A stretch of DNA of 64,000 bases, from the NCBI RefSeq assembly GCF_030295425.1, contig NZ_AP027081.1:248001-312000 (forward strand). Direction: 5' to 3'. This document shows, piece by piece, positions 21,786 through 31,459 of this stretch (within the stretch, counting starts at the first letter, position 1; the number at the start of each line of letters is the position of its first letter). This DNA is from Mesoterricola sediminis (GTDB lineage: Bacteria > Acidobacteriota > Holophagae > Holophagales > Holophagaceae). The position numbers and the translations under genes are program-made. The notes under the pieces are model-generated. The model ran no database searches. It was given only the letters and a program-made list of their open reading frames with translations, and had not been told where the DNA came from.

Positions 21786-23072
21786 ATGGGAATGACGGTA
21801 GTAGAGAAGATCCTCGCGCGGGCCGCCGGCCGCGAGGCGGTCAAGGCCGGCGACGTGCTGGAGCCGAAGGTCGACCTGGCCATGTCCCACGAGAACGCGG
21901 CGCTGGTGATCAACCAGTTCGAGGCCATCCACGAGGGCACCGGCATCGAGGTCCGGCCCTGGGATCCGTCGAAGATCGCCATCATCTTCGATCACCGCGT
22001 GCCGGCCGAGAGCCCCAAGACGGCCACCAACCAGAAGAAGATCCGCGGCTTCGTGGCCAAGCACGGCATCGCCAAGTTCCATGACATCCGCGGCGACGTG
22101 GGCGGCATCTGCCACCAGGTCCTGCCCGAGTACGGCTATGTGCGGCCGGGCTTCGTGGTGGTCGGAACCGACAGCCACACCACCAGCCACGGCGCCCTCG
22201 GCGCCTTCTCCTTCGGCGTCGGCGCCACCGAGATGGCCTCGGCCTGGACCCTCGGCTACGCGGTGAACATCGAAGTGCCCCCCACCATCAAGGTGGTGGT
22301 CAACGGCGAATTCCCGCCCATGGTGGGCCCCAAGGACCTGATCCTCCACCTGATCGGCGTCCTCACCGCCCAGGGCGCCAACTTCCGCGTCCTGGAATAC
22401 CACGGGGAGACCATCCGGAAGATGAGCACCTCCGGGCGCCTCGCCGTCTGCAACATGAGCGTGGAGGCCGGGGCCACCAGCGGCATCGTGCCCGCCGACG
22501 CCGAGACCCTGCGCTACCTCCGGGAGGAGGCCGGCGTGACCGACGCCATCAGCCCCGTCACCCCCGACGCGGACGCGGTCTACGAGCGCGTGGTGGAGAT
22601 CGACGTCTCCGCCCTGTCGCCCCAGATCGCCTGCCCCCACACCGTGGACAACGTGAAGCCCATCGACCAGGTCGCCGGCAAGCGCATCCACCAGATCGTC
22701 ATCGGCAGCTGCACCAACGGCCGCCTCGACGACCTGGCCGTCGCCGCCGGGATCCTGAAGGGCCACAAGGTGGCCGAAGGCACCCGCATGCTGGTCTTCC
22801 CCGCCTCGGGCCGGATCTTCGGGCAGGCCCTGGACCGCGGGTACATCCACGAGTTCATGCGGGCCGGCGCGGTCGTGATGAATTCGGGCTGCGGGCCCTG
22901 CCTCGGCGTCCACGAAGGCGCGCTGGGCGACGACGAAGTCGCCCTGTCCACCACGAACCGCAACTTCAAGGGCCGCATGGGCAACCCCAAATCCGAGGTC
23001 TACCTCTGCAGTCCGGCCGTCGCGGCCGCGTCGGCCATCACCGGCGTCATCACCGACCCCCGCAAGGCCTGA
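21786..23072 (+). CDS. Aconitase-superfamily hydro-lyase, large (LeuC-type) subunit
   Basis: 428 residues, binds a [4Fe-4S] cluster and, with the small subunit encoded next, moves a hydroxyl between adjacent carbons of a diacid or triacid. Cluster cysteines lie in GSCTNGR and SGCGPCLG. Substrate motifs FDHRVPAESPKTATNQ, VVGTDSHTTSHGALGAFSFGVGATE and AGATSGIVPAD fit the LeuC/homoaconitase branch, which is split into two subunits. Isopropylmalate, citrate, homocitrate or citramalate are all possible; the operon favours a role between the lyase and dehydrogenase products. A CCAGGAGG ribosome site precedes ATG 21786. Not called leuC, since no leucine synthase is present. Confidence 0.9.
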   Translation: MGMTVVEKILARAAGREAVKAGDVLEPKVDLAMSHENAALVINQFEAIHEGTGIEVRPWDPSKIAIIFDHRVPAESPKTATNQKKIRGFVAKHGIAKFHDIRGDVGGICHQVLPEYGYVRPGFVVVGTDSHTTSHGALGAFSFGVGATEMASAWTLGYAVNIEVPPTIKVVVNGEFPPMVGPKDLILHLIGVLTAQGANFRVLEYHGETIRKMSTSGRLAVCNMSVEAGATSGIVPADAETLRYLREEAGVTDAISPVTPDADAVYERVVEIDVSALSPQIACPHTVDNVKPIDQVAGKRIHQIVIGSCTNGRLDDLAVAAGILKGHKVAEGTRMLVFPASGRIFGQALDRGYIHEFMRAGAVVMNSGCGPCLGVHEGALGDDEVALSTTNRNFKGRMGNPKSEVYLCSPAVAAASAITGVITDPRKA

Positions 23073-23083
23073 GGAGAGCCACC

Positions 23084-23578
23084 ATGCCCAACGTGATCAT
23101 CACCCTCGAAGCCGACATCTCCACCGACGACATCTACCCTGGCCGCTACATGGCGACGGTCCTCCCCACCGAGACGCCGCAGTACTGCTTCGCCAACCGC
23201 ACCGACCTCAACGAGAAGCTCAAGTCCGGGGCCTTCCCCAAGGGCTCGGTCATCGTGGCCGACCAGAACTTCGGCTGCGGCTCCTCCCGCGAGCAGGCCG
23301 CGAGCGCCCTGAAGGGCTACGACCTCACCATCGTCGCGCGCAGCATGAGCCGCATCTTCCTGCAGAACGCCATCAACCTCGGACTCAACGTCGTCCTGTG
23401 CCCCGGCATCGAGGCGGAGGAAGGCCACGAACTGGCTTTCGAGGCCGGCAAAGTGACAAACGTCACCACCGGCAGGACGTTCGAAACGGTTAGGCTTCCA
23501 GAGGCCAGGCAGGCAATCATCGACGCCGGCGGCCTGATCCCCTACACCCGGAAACGACTGTTACAAACGGCTCGGTAA
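23084..23578 (+). CDS. Aconitase-superfamily hydro-lyase, small (LeuD-type) subunit
   Basis: 164-residue swivelling subunit for the preceding large subunit. DISTDDIYPGRYM contains the substrate-recognition loop and FGCGSSREQA the phosphate/carboxylate-binding Ser-Arg. The loop sequence YPGRYMATVLP differs from the short YLRT-like loop of classical isopropylmalate isomerases, and REQA (rather than REHA) is also seen in homoaconitases, so substrate is left open. It starts 11 nt after the large subunit and ends 24 nt before glnA. Full length for the family. Confidence 0.9.
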   Translation: MPNVIITLEADISTDDIYPGRYMATVLPTETPQYCFANRTDLNEKLKSGAFPKGSVIVADQNFGCGSSREQAASALKGYDLTIVARSMSRIFLQNAINLGLNVVLCPGIEAEEGHELAFEAGKVTNVTTGRTFETVRLPEARQAIIDAGGLIPYTRKRLLQTAR

Positions 23579-23602
23579 TCAATCATTTACAGGGAGGCGT
23601 CC

Positions 23603-25021
23603 GTGTTCAGGACCTTCGATGAGGCAAGGAATTTCATCAGGGAAAATCAGTACCGGATGATCGACCTGAAATTCAGCGACATGTGGGGCAACTGGCACCA
23701 CGTCACCATCCCGGCGTCCCAGTTCACCGAGGAGATGATGCGGGACGGCGTCGGCTTCGACGGCTCCAGCGTGGGCCTCAAGTCCGTCAAGTCGGGCGAC
23801 ATGGTCCTCCTCCCCGACCTGGCGTCCGGATTCGTGGACCCGTTCTGCCAGTTCCCCACCCTCAGCTTCATCTGCTCCGCCTACGAGGCCGACACCAAGC
23901 GGCCCTTCGCCTTCGATCCGCGCAACATCGTCGCCCGGGCCGAGGAGCACCTGCGCGCCACCGGCATCGCCGACGGCAGCATCTGGGGCCCCGAGTACGA
24001 GTTCTACGTCTTCAACGACGTCTCGGTCGAGAACGACGTGAACGTCGCCGCCTACCGGCTGGACAGCGTCGAAGGCGCCTGGAACGCCCCCACCGCCGGG
24101 CACGGCCACCTGATCCCCTTCCACGGGGGCTACCACGCCATCCCGCCCAAGGACGCCCTGGCCAACCTCCGGGCCGAGATGTGCATCGAGCTCGAGAACC
24201 TGGGCGTCCCGGTCAAGTACCACCACCACGAGGTGGGCGGCCCGGGCCAGTGCGAGATCGAGACCCCGCTCTTCGACATCCTCAAGGCCGGCGACGCCAC
24301 CCAGATCATCAAGTACGTGATCAAGAACGTGGCCCAGCGCAACGGCCAGAGCGCGACCTTCATGCCGAAGCCCCTCTTCGGCGAGGCCGGGAGCGGCATG
24401 CACTTCCACCAGATGCTCATGAAGGGCGGCAAGAACCTCTTCTACGATCCCAAGGGCTACGGCTGCCTCAGCCAGGAGGCCCTCTGGTACATCGGCGGCA
24501 TCCTGAAGCACGGCCCGGCCCTCCTGGCCATCACCAACCCCAGCACCAACTCGTACCGCCGCCTCATCCCCGGCTTCGAGGCGCCGGTCAACGCGTTCTT
24601 CTCCCTGGGGAACCGGAGCGCCGCCATCCGCGTGCCCAAGTACGCCGACCAGCCCGAGACGGCCCGGTTCGAGTTCCGTCCCCCCGACGCGACCTGCAAC
24701 ATCTACCTGGCCCTCGCCGCCCAGCTCATGGCCGGCATCGACGGGATCCTGAACCGCATCGACCCCACCGCCAACGGTTTCGGCCCCTTCGACGCCAACA
24801 TCTTCAGCTGGACCGACGAGCAGCGGAAGGCCATCAAGCCCCTGCCCGCCAGCCTCAAGGAGGCCTGCGACGCCCTCCGGGACGACCACGACTTCCTCCT
24901 GGCCGGGGGGGTCTTCGACGAGGCCCAGATCCAGGACTGGATCAAGCACCTGATGGCCGACTTCAACGCAGTGAACAACCGGCCCACCCCCTACGAGGTG
25001 GCCCGCTACTACGACGTCTAG
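23603..25021 (+). CDS. glnA: Glutamine synthetase, type I (no adenylylation tyrosine)
   Basis: 472 residues; ATP-dependent amidation of glutamate. Signature segments are present: FDGSSVGLKSVKSGDM near 55, GPEYEFYVF, the ATP-binding region FMPKPLFGEAGSGMHFH, NPSTNSYRRLIPGFEAP with the catalytic loop, and RFEFRPPDA. Length matches type I dodecameric enzymes. The segment that normally carries the adenylylated tyrosine (NLYDLP) reads NIFSWTDE at 399-406, so covalent control by GlnE is unlikely. It begins at GTG 23603 with GGGAGG before it, 24 nt after the LeuD-type gene, and is followed by a strong terminator; it may be the end of the dehydrogenase operon, linking 2-oxoacid supply to nitrogen assimilation. 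Confidence 0.96.
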   Translation: MFRTFDEARNFIRENQYRMIDLKFSDMWGNWHHVTIPASQFTEEMMRDGVGFDGSSVGLKSVKSGDMVLLPDLASGFVDPFCQFPTLSFICSAYEADTKRPFAFDPRNIVARAEEHLRATGIADGSIWGPEYEFYVFNDVSVENDVNVAAYRLDSVEGAWNAPTAGHGHLIPFHGGYHAIPPKDALANLRAEMCIELENLGVPVKYHHHEVGGPGQCEIETPLFDILKAGDATQIIKYVIKNVAQRNGQSATFMPKPLFGEAGSGMHFHQMLMKGGKNLFYDPKGYGCLSQEALWYIGGILKHGPALLAITNPSTNSYRRLIPGFEAPVNAFFSLGNRSAAIRVPKYADQPETARFEFRPPDATCNIYLALAAQLMAGIDGILNRIDPTANGFGPFDANIFSWTDEQRKAIKPLPASLKEACDALRDDHDFLLAGGVFDEAQIQDWIKHLMADFNAVNNRPTPYEVARYYDV

Positions 25022-25050
25022 AAGGTCAAGCGTTGCCAGTTATTGAGTTA

Positions 25051-25076
25051 GGCCCCGGAGCCCTCCGGGGCCTTTC
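25051..25076 (+). terminator. Intrinsic terminator after glnA
   Basis: GGCCCCGGAG and CTCCGGGGCC form a 10-bp GC-rich stem with a minimal loop, followed by TTTCT. Located 30 nt after the glnA stop. Confidence 0.85.
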
Positions 25077-25200
25077 TCGTGGGGGCCGAATCGCCGCTTG
25101 GTGACGGAAGGCATTCCAGGCCATGCTGGATGTTCCGGTTTTGAACCTATCGGGCGCCCGCGCCACAAGGTCAGTGGGCAATCCAATTGGAGATCGAGGT

Positions 25201-26583
25201 ATGGCGTACGGTGCTAGGAAGACGGGAATGGGCGTGTCCGGGCTGCTGGCCCTGGCGGCCTTCCTCGGGGCCCCCCTGTCGGGCCAGACCCTCTGGACCC
25301 CGGCTTCCGACCCGGTCGGGATCGCCCGGGCCGGGGCCGGCGTGGCCTTCGGCCAGAGCCTGGAGGCGGGGGCCATCAACCCCGCGCTCCTGGTGACCCT
25401 CCGGGAGGACGGCGCGGCCTACGTGGCGGCGGGCATGGAGCTCATGTCCTCCCAGGCCACCCTCCAGTCCAACTCCCAGGTGCTCTTCAGCTCCGACCGG
25501 AACCGCTTCCTGCCGGCCTTCGGCGCGGCCTGGAAGATCAAGGACCACTTCTACATGGGCCTGAAGGTGGACAACCCCTTCATGCGGCACGCGCGGTTCG
25601 AGTCGGACTACACGGGCCGGTTCGAGGGCCAGAGCCTGGAGCTCACCGCCCGGCGGGCCTCGCTCCAGTTCAGCTACGCCGTCACCCCGGCCTTCTCCCT
25701 CGGGCTGTCCGTGGGGGCCGCCCGGGTCCAGTACGCCTTCTCAAACGCCGTTCGGGTGCCGGTCACCGCCGATCCCCAGGCCCCGATGTCCACCGCCAAT
25801 CCGGCCCTGGGCCTCCTGGAGGTCGGGCTCACCCAGTCCGGCGCGAAGACCCTCCCGTCCCTCGAAGCCGGCTTCCGCTGGGCCATCAATCCCCGCTGGA
25901 CCCTCGCCGGCGCCTGGCAGGGCCCGATCCGCGGCACCCTCGGCCTCACCGCGGGCATCGACGGCTCGAAGGCCACCGTCACCTCCGTCACGGGCTACGG
26001 TCCCGCCGACGCCATCGCCAACGCCGCGGCCCCCGGGGTCCAGGCCGCGGCGACCGTCGCGCCCGGGTCGGGCGACATCACCCTTCCGGGCCGCTTCACC
26101 CTCGGCGTTCGGCAGCGCGTGAACCAGATCTTCACCTGGGAGGCGGACCTCCGCTTCGTGCAGGGCGGCTCCACCCGCATCCCGGGCTACCCGGTGATCA
26201 CGACCTCCAGCGGGACCGCCACCGGCTCCGGCATGCCCGGCACCTACCACAGCGGCTTCGGCCTGAGCCTGGCCGGCGAGATGACGCTCACCAAGCGGCT
26301 CACGGGCAGGCTCGGATTCTCCTCCGACCCTTCCCTCCGGGAGGATCCCTCGGTGGAGCCGCTCCTGGGCGGGAGCCGCAACGCGGCCTTCTCCATGGGC
26401 CTCGGCCTCAAGGCCTTCGGCGGCGAGATCAGCGTCGGCTGGCAGATCCGGCAGAGCCAGGACCGGGACGTGCGGCGCCTCGACGGCGCCTGGAACCTGG
26501 CCGGCTACGCGACCACCGGGACCCAGACCCGGGTCGAGAGCATGGGCCACCTGTGGTCCATCGGCTACCGGAGGAGCTTCTAG
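25201..26583 (+). CDS. OmpP1/FadL-family outer-membrane transport protein
   Basis: 460 residues from ATG 25201. N-terminal signal peptide (MAYGARKTGMGVSGLLALAAFLGAPLSG, cleavage before QTLWTP). The mature N-terminus, with GIARAGAGVAFGQSLEAGAINPALL, matches the FadL hatch pattern, in which an early NPA motif is typical; the rest is alternating beta-strand ending in IGYRRSF with a C-terminal Phe. Such proteins move long-chain fatty acids or other hydrophobic compounds across the outer membrane. An earlier in-frame ATG (25123) would place 26 polar residues before the signal sequence. It is followed after one base by a TrmH-family gene, probably in the same transcript. Confidence 0.82.
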   Translation: MAYGARKTGMGVSGLLALAAFLGAPLSGQTLWTPASDPVGIARAGAGVAFGQSLEAGAINPALLVTLREDGAAYVAAGMELMSSQATLQSNSQVLFSSDRNRFLPAFGAAWKIKDHFYMGLKVDNPFMRHARFESDYTGRFEGQSLELTARRASLQFSYAVTPAFSLGLSVGAARVQYAFSNAVRVPVTADPQAPMSTANPALGLLEVGLTQSGAKTLPSLEAGFRWAINPRWTLAGAWQGPIRGTLGLTAGIDGSKATVTSVTGYGPADAIANAAAPGVQAAATVAPGSGDITLPGRFTLGVRQRVNQIFTWEADLRFVQGGSTRIPGYPVITTSSGTATGSGMPGTYHSGFGLSLAGEMTLTKRLTGRLGFSSDPSLREDPSVEPLLGGSRNAAFSMGLGLKAFGGEISVGWQIRQSQDRDVRRLDGAWNLAGYATTGTQTRVESMGHLWSIGYRRSF

Positions 26584-26584
26584 C

Positions 26585-27319
26585 ATGAAGTTCCTGGGTC
26601 CTCACGCCTGCGAGGAGGCGCTGGAGCGCGGAGAGGTCCAGACCCTCCGGATCGCGCCCTCCGCCTGGGAAAGGTGCGCCAGATTGCGCGCGGCCGCGCG
26701 GGAGCGGGGCGTCGTGGTCCATCGCGAACCCATGGACAGCCTGGACCGGCGGGCCCAGGGCCAGCGTCACCAGGGCGTCCTGGGCGAGGGCGCCGACCTC
26801 GCCCTCTCGGGCATGGATGAACTGGCGGAGCGCATCCGCGCGAAGGGCCCCGGCGCCCTCGTCCTGGCCCTGGACGGCGTGACGGATCCCCACAACTTCG
26901 GCGCCATCCTCCGCTCCGCCGCGGGCGCCGGCGCGGACGGGATCATCTTCCCCGAGCGCCGCAGCGCCCAGGTCAACGAGACGGTGGTCCGCGCCAGCGC
27001 CGGCACCGCGGGGCGCGTGCCCCTCGTGCGCGTCGTCAACCTCTCCCGGGCCCTCGACGAGCTCAAGGAGGCCGGGGCCTGGGTGTACGGCCTGGCGGCC
27101 GGCGAAGGGAGCCGGGACTACCTGGAGGAGCCCTTCGACCGCCCCACGGTCCTCGTCCTGGGCTCCGAGGGCGAAGGCCTCCACCAGAAGATCCGGGAGC
27201 GGTGCGACGGCCTGCTGCGGATCCCCATGCCGGGGGGCATCGAGAGCCTCAACGTGTCCGCCGCGGCGGCCGTCATGCTGTTCCGGGTGCTTGCCCGCAG
27301 GAAGTCGGGCGGAGCGTGA
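26585..27319 (+). CDS. TrmH/SpoU-family RNA 2'-O-ribose methyltransferase (RlmB-like)
   Basis: 244 residues. A short N-terminal substrate-binding domain (about 1-75) precedes a SPOUT knot domain with motif 1 DGVTDPHNFGAILRSA, motif 2 VLVLGSEGEGL and motif 3 IPMPGGIESLNVSAA, which bind SAM and hold the catalytic Arg. The two-domain layout is that of 23S rRNA G2251 methyltransferase RlmB, but the exact target cannot be proven from sequence alone. Starts at ATG 26585, immediately after the FadL-like stop. Confidence 0.9.
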   Translation: MKFLGPHACEEALERGEVQTLRIAPSAWERCARLRAAARERGVVVHREPMDSLDRRAQGQRHQGVLGEGADLALSGMDELAERIRAKGPGALVLALDGVTDPHNFGAILRSAAGAGADGIIFPERRSAQVNETVVRASAGTAGRVPLVRVVNLSRALDELKEAGAWVYGLAAGEGSRDYLEEPFDRPTVLVLGSEGEGLHQKIRERCDGLLRIPMPGGIESLNVSAAAAVMLFRVLARRKSGGA

Positions 27320-27329
27320 ATCTTTTCCC

Positions 27330-27358
27330 TTGTGCCCCCCGGAGGGGCGTGTTACCTT
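27330..27358 (+). promoter_or_regulatory. Probable promoter of the tRNA-tuf operon
   Basis: TTGTGC (27330-27335) and TACCTT (27353-27358) with a 17-nt spacer, about 60 nt upstream of tRNA-Tyr. Moderate match only; the spacer itself contains a CCCCC-GGAG-GGGG hairpin that could act as a terminator for the preceding gene. Confidence 0.4.
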
Positions 27359-27418
27359 GGATGTTCCCTGTCAGGAAAGCTTTGCCTTACAGAGCACCGA
27401 TGGGGTTGTTTGACAAAC

Positions 27419-27505
27419 GCCTAGATGGCCGAGTGGTTAATGGCAGCAGACTGTAAATCTGCCGGGCTCCGCCCTACGGAGGTTCGAATCCTTCTCTAGG
27501 CACCA
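27419..27505 (+). tRNA. tRNA-Tyr (GTA)
   Basis: Acceptor GCCTAGA pairs with TCTAGGC; anticodon GTA in CTGTAAATC; long variable arm as in class II tRNAs; T-loop GGTTCGAATCC; CCA encoded (27503-27505). First of three tRNAs before tuf. Confidence 0.96.
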
Positions 27506-27531
27506 GTTCTTTCGCGGAAGACTGGTTGATT

Positions 27532-27607
<76 letters not shown>

Positions 27608-27618
27608 GAAAAGTTCAG

Positions 27619-27693
27619 GCCCACATAGCTCAGTGGCAGAGCGCGTCCTTGGTAAGGACGAGGTCGGCGGTTCAATCCCGCCTGTGGGCTCCA
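27619..27693 (+). tRNA. tRNA-Thr (GGT)
   Basis: Acceptor GCCCACA with TGTGGGC, anticodon GGT in TTGGTAA, T-loop GGTTCAATCCC, CCA encoded at 27691-27693. The Tyr-Gly-Thr-tuf order is also found in Escherichia coli upstream of tufB. Confidence 0.96.
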
Positions 27694-27759
27694 CTTTTCT
27701 GCCGCGCATCCATCCAACGGTTCAACATCCCCATCCCCTACCACCTCCAGGAGGCACCT

Positions 27760-28953
<1,194 letters not shown>

Positions 28954-28964
28954 AGGAGCGCGCC

Positions 28965-29114
28965 ATGCGCGACATCGTTTACCTGCTCTGCACCGAGTGC
29001 AAGCGCAAGAACTACACGACCACCAAGAACAAGCGCACCACCACGGGCAAGCTCGAGTTCAAGAAGCATTGCCGGGCCTGCGGGGGCCACAAGCTCCACC
29101 GGGAAGGCAAGTAG
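28965..29114 (+). CDS. rpmG: 50S ribosomal protein L33
   Basis: 49 residues, of the zinc-binding C+ type: C9-x2-C12 (LLCTECK) and C36-x2-C39 (HCRACGG). Starts at ATG 28965 with AAAGGAG upstream, 11 nt after the tuf stop. The usual position of rpmG between tuf and secE supports the call. Confidence 0.95.
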   Translation: MRDIVYLLCTECKRKNYTTTKNKRTTTGKLEFKKHCRACGGHKLHREGK

Positions 29115-29124
29115 GTGATCCTCA

Positions 29125-29153
29125 GGGGACCCCGCCCATCGGGCGGGGTCCCC
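29125..29153 (+). terminator. Very strong perfect hairpin after rpmG
   Basis: GGGGACCCCGCCC and GGGCGGGGTCCCC form a perfect 13-bp stem closed by ATC, immediately followed by a second palindrome CGGCGG-AAT-CCGCCG. No T-tract. Could separate the tuf message from tRNA-Trp by processing or pausing. Confidence 0.55.
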
Positions 29154-29186
29154 GGCGGAATCCGCCGAATTCCTTGCAAAGCCCAT

Positions 29187-29262
29187 AGGGGAGTAGCTCA
29201 GCTGGTAGAGCAGCGGACTCCAAATCCGCAGGTCGCGGGTTCGAACCCTGTCTCCCCTGCCA
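29187..29262 (+). tRNA. tRNA-Trp (CCA)
   Basis: Acceptor AGGGGAG with CTCCCCT, anticodon CCA in CTCCAAA, T-loop GGTTCGAACCC, CCA end encoded at 29260-29262. Lies directly upstream of secE, a common bacterial arrangement. Confidence 0.97.
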
Positions 29263-29271
29263 ATTCTGCCC

Positions 29272-29301
29272 GGCCCCAGCGACACCAAGCTGGGGCCTTT
29301 T
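29272..29301 (+). terminator. Intrinsic terminator/attenuator between tRNA-Trp and secE
   Basis: GGCCCCAGC and GCTGGGGCC make a 9-bp stem with an 8-nt loop, followed by TTTT. As secE begins only about 30 nt later with no obvious promoter in between, it may attenuate rather than fully stop transcription into secE-nusG. Confidence 0.7.
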
Positions 29302-29334
29302 CAGTCAAAGCCCTTTGAAAGCCGGGAGATCCCG

Positions 29335-29526
29335 TTGATTTCAACCATCAAGCATCAAGCCAAGGAGCTCCTCAGCGAGCTCAAGCGCGTGGATTGGCCG
29401 GGCAAGCAGAAGGTCCTCAGCGCGGCCACCTCGGTGGCCATTGTGTCGACGTTCGTCGGTCTGTTCCTTTGGGCGGCGGACAAGGCGATCTCCTGGGGGA
29501 TGACCTTCATCCTCCCCCAACACTAG
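29335..29526 (+). CDS. secE: Preprotein translocase subunit SecE
   Basis: 63 residues, short form with one transmembrane helix (about 31-53, VAIVSTFVGLFLWAADKAI), preceded by the amphipathic ELKRVDWPGKQKV segment characteristic of SecE. Inner-membrane partner of SecY. Start is TTG 29335 with GGGAG upstream; no ATG lies early in the frame. Position between tRNA-Trp and nusG is standard. Confidence 0.93.
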   Translation: MISTIKHQAKELLSELKRVDWPGKQKVLSAATSVAIVSTFVGLFLWAADKAISWGMTFILPQH

Positions 29527-29539
29527 TCGGGAGGCACCC

Positions 29540-30172
29540 ATGACGGAACTTCTGGGCAGTCAGGGAGAGGCCCCGGCGAGCGCCACGACCGAGCACAAGA
29601 TGGCCTGGTTCATCATCCACACCTACTCGGGCTACGAGGCCAAGGTGATGGAGAGCCTCCGCCAGCGGATCAAGATGGAAGAGCGGGACGAGCACTTCGG
29701 GGACATCCAGATCCCCGAGGAGACGTACGAGGAAATGAAGGTCGACGCCAAGTCCGGCCGGAAGGAGCGCGTCCTCAAGAAGCGCAAGTCCTTCCCGGGC
29801 TACCTCCTCGTCCAGATCGCCGTCACCAAGAAGGGCGCGAACTACGAGATGGAGGATGCCGACTGGCACCTCGTCCGCAACACCCCCAAGGTCACCTCCT
29901 TCGTGGGCGCCAACAAGAAGCGCCCCACGCCCCTGACGGACGACGAAGTCCGGCAGATCATGAACCACACCGAGGAGACCCAGGAGAAGCCCAAGCCGAA
30001 ATACCACTTTGAAAAGGGCGAAAAGGTCCGTATCATTGATGGCCCCTTCGCCAACTTCGAAGGGGACGTGGAGGAGATCCACGAGGAACGCTCCACCATC
30101 AAGGTGATGGTGACGGTGTTCGGTCGAAGCACCCCCGTGGAGCTCGATTTCATCCAGGTGGAGAAGCGCTAG
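29540..30172 (+). CDS. nusG: Transcription termination/antitermination factor NusG
   Basis: 210 residues: NGN domain (about 20-140; [14 protein letters not shown] and FPGYLLVQI, with [14 protein letters not shown]) and C-terminal KOW domain (about 155-210; [21 protein letters not shown]). An extra 20-residue Ala/Glu-rich N-terminal tail is present; an internal ATG at residue 21 ([11 protein letters not shown]) is the alternative start, but GGGAGG precedes ATG 29540. Couples RNA polymerase to ribosomes or Rho. Confidence 0.97.
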   Translation: MTELLGSQGEAPASATTEHKMAWFIIHTYSGYEAKVMESLRQRIKMEERDEHFGDIQIPEETYEEMKVDAKSGRKERVLKKRKSFPGYLLVQIAVTKKGANYEMEDADWHLVRNTPKVTSFVGANKKRPTPLTDDEVRQIMNHTEETQEKPKPKYHFEKGEKVRIIDGPFANFEGDVEEIHEERSTIKVMVTVFGRSTPVELDFIQVEKR

Positions 30173-30238
30173 CCCCGCGCTCCACCCTTCAAGGCGACAG
30201 TCGCCGGCATCTGCCGGAATCCGTCGCGGGAGAACAGA

Positions 30239-30670
30239 ATGGCCAAGAAGATCACCGGTTACATCAAGCTGCAGCTTCCCGCCGGGGAGGCCACGCCGGC
30301 TCCCCCCGTGGGCCCCGCCCTCGGCCAGCACGGCGTCAACATCATGGAGTTCGTGAAGCAGTTCAACGCGAAGTCCGTGACCCAGGTGGAGAAGGGCACG
30401 ATCCTGCCCGTCGTCATCACCGTCTACGGCGACCGCAGCTTCAGCTTCATCCTCAAGACCCCCCCCGCGGCCGTGCTGATCAAGAAGAAGCTCGGCCTCG
30501 ACAAGGGCAGCGCGGTCCCCAACAAGACCAAGGTGGGCAAGATCACCCAGGCCCAGCTGGAAGAGATCGCCAAGGTCAAGATGCCCGACCTCAACGCCGG
30601 CAGCCTCGAGGCCGCCATGCGCTCCATCGCCGGCTCCGCCCGGTCCATGGGCGTCGAGGTCGTCAAGTAG
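30239..30670 (+). CDS. rplK: 50S ribosomal protein L11
   Basis: 143 residues; [35 protein letters not shown] is the conserved N-terminal domain and the C-terminal rRNA-binding domain ends in [10 protein letters not shown]. Forms the GTPase-associated centre with L10 and L7/L12, encoded downstream. GGGAG precedes the ATG. Confidence 0.98.
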   Translation: MAKKITGYIKLQLPAGEATPAPPVGPALGQHGVNIMEFVKQFNAKSVTQVEKGTILPVVITVYGDRSFSFILKTPPAAVLIKKKLGLDKGSAVPNKTKVGKITQAQLEEIAKVKMPDLNAGSLEAAMRSIAGSARSMGVEVVK

Positions 30671-30757
30671 CACCCTTTCACGACGGAAACCCGCATCGTG
30701 CGGGAATCCCGGTAACCGCGACCGTCATCGCGGAAGATCTTCAAAGCAGGAGTTAAC

Positions 30758-31447
30758 ATGGCAAAACCTGGAAAGAAGTACCAGGCTGCCGCCTCCAAGA
30801 TCGAAGATCGCCCCTATGAGCTCTCCGAAGCCATCGCCGTGATCGAGAACCTGGCGTTCGCCAAGTTCGACGAGACCGTCGAAGTGCACATGAGGCTCGG
30901 CGTCGACCCCCGCCACGCGGACCAGATGGTTCGCGGCACGATTGTCCTCCCCCACGGGACGGGCAAGACCATGCGGGTGGCCGTCATCGCCGCGGGCGAG
31001 AAGATCAAGGATGCGGAAGCCGCCGGTGCGGACATCGTGGGCGGGGATGATCTCGTCGAGCGCATCGCCGGCGGGTTCCTCGAGTTCGATGCCCTCGTCG
31101 CTACGCCCGACATGATGAAGGGCGTCGGCCGTCTGGGCAAGGTGCTGGGCCCCCGTGGCCTGATGCCGAACCCCAAGACCGGCACCGTGACCTTCGAGGT
31201 CGCCAAGGCGATCAAGGAGATCAAGGCCGGCAAGGTCGAGTACCGCGTCGACAAGACCGGCATCATCCATGCCGGCGTCGGCAAGATCTCGTTCGGGGTC
31301 GAGAAGCTGAAGGAGAATGCCAAGGCCCTCATCGACGCCGTGGTCAAGGCCAAGCCGGCCGCGGCCAAGGGCAAGTACGTGAAGGCCATCCACATGGCCT
31401 CCACCATGGGCCCCAGCGTCTCCATCGCCCCGATCGCGGAAAAGTAG
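30758..31447 (+). CDS. rplA: 50S ribosomal protein L1
   Basis: 229 residues with the typical [30 protein letters not shown] and [15 protein letters not shown] motifs. Binds the L1 stalk and in other bacteria represses the L11-L1 message. The usual rplK-rplA order is kept, with an 87-nt gap that could hold its operator. AGGAG ribosome site present. Confidence 0.98.
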   Translation: MAKPGKKYQAAASKIEDRPYELSEAIAVIENLAFAKFDETVEVHMRLGVDPRHADQMVRGTIVLPHGTGKTMRVAVIAAGEKIKDAEAAGADIVGGDDLVERIAGGFLEFDALVATPDMMKGVGRLGKVLGPRGLMPNPKTGTVTFEVAKAIKEIKAGKVEYRVDKTGIIHAGVGKISFGVEKLKENAKALIDAVVKAKPAAAKGKYVKAIHMASTMGPSVSIAPIAEK

Positions 31448-31459
31448 GAGGAGCTGACC

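Noticed and set aside
18549-23578. Naming the operon leuB-leuC-leuD for leucine synthesis
   Set aside because: No isopropylmalate synthase is present; a lyase and a CoA-transferase are inserted, and the dehydrogenase has an NADP-type loop.
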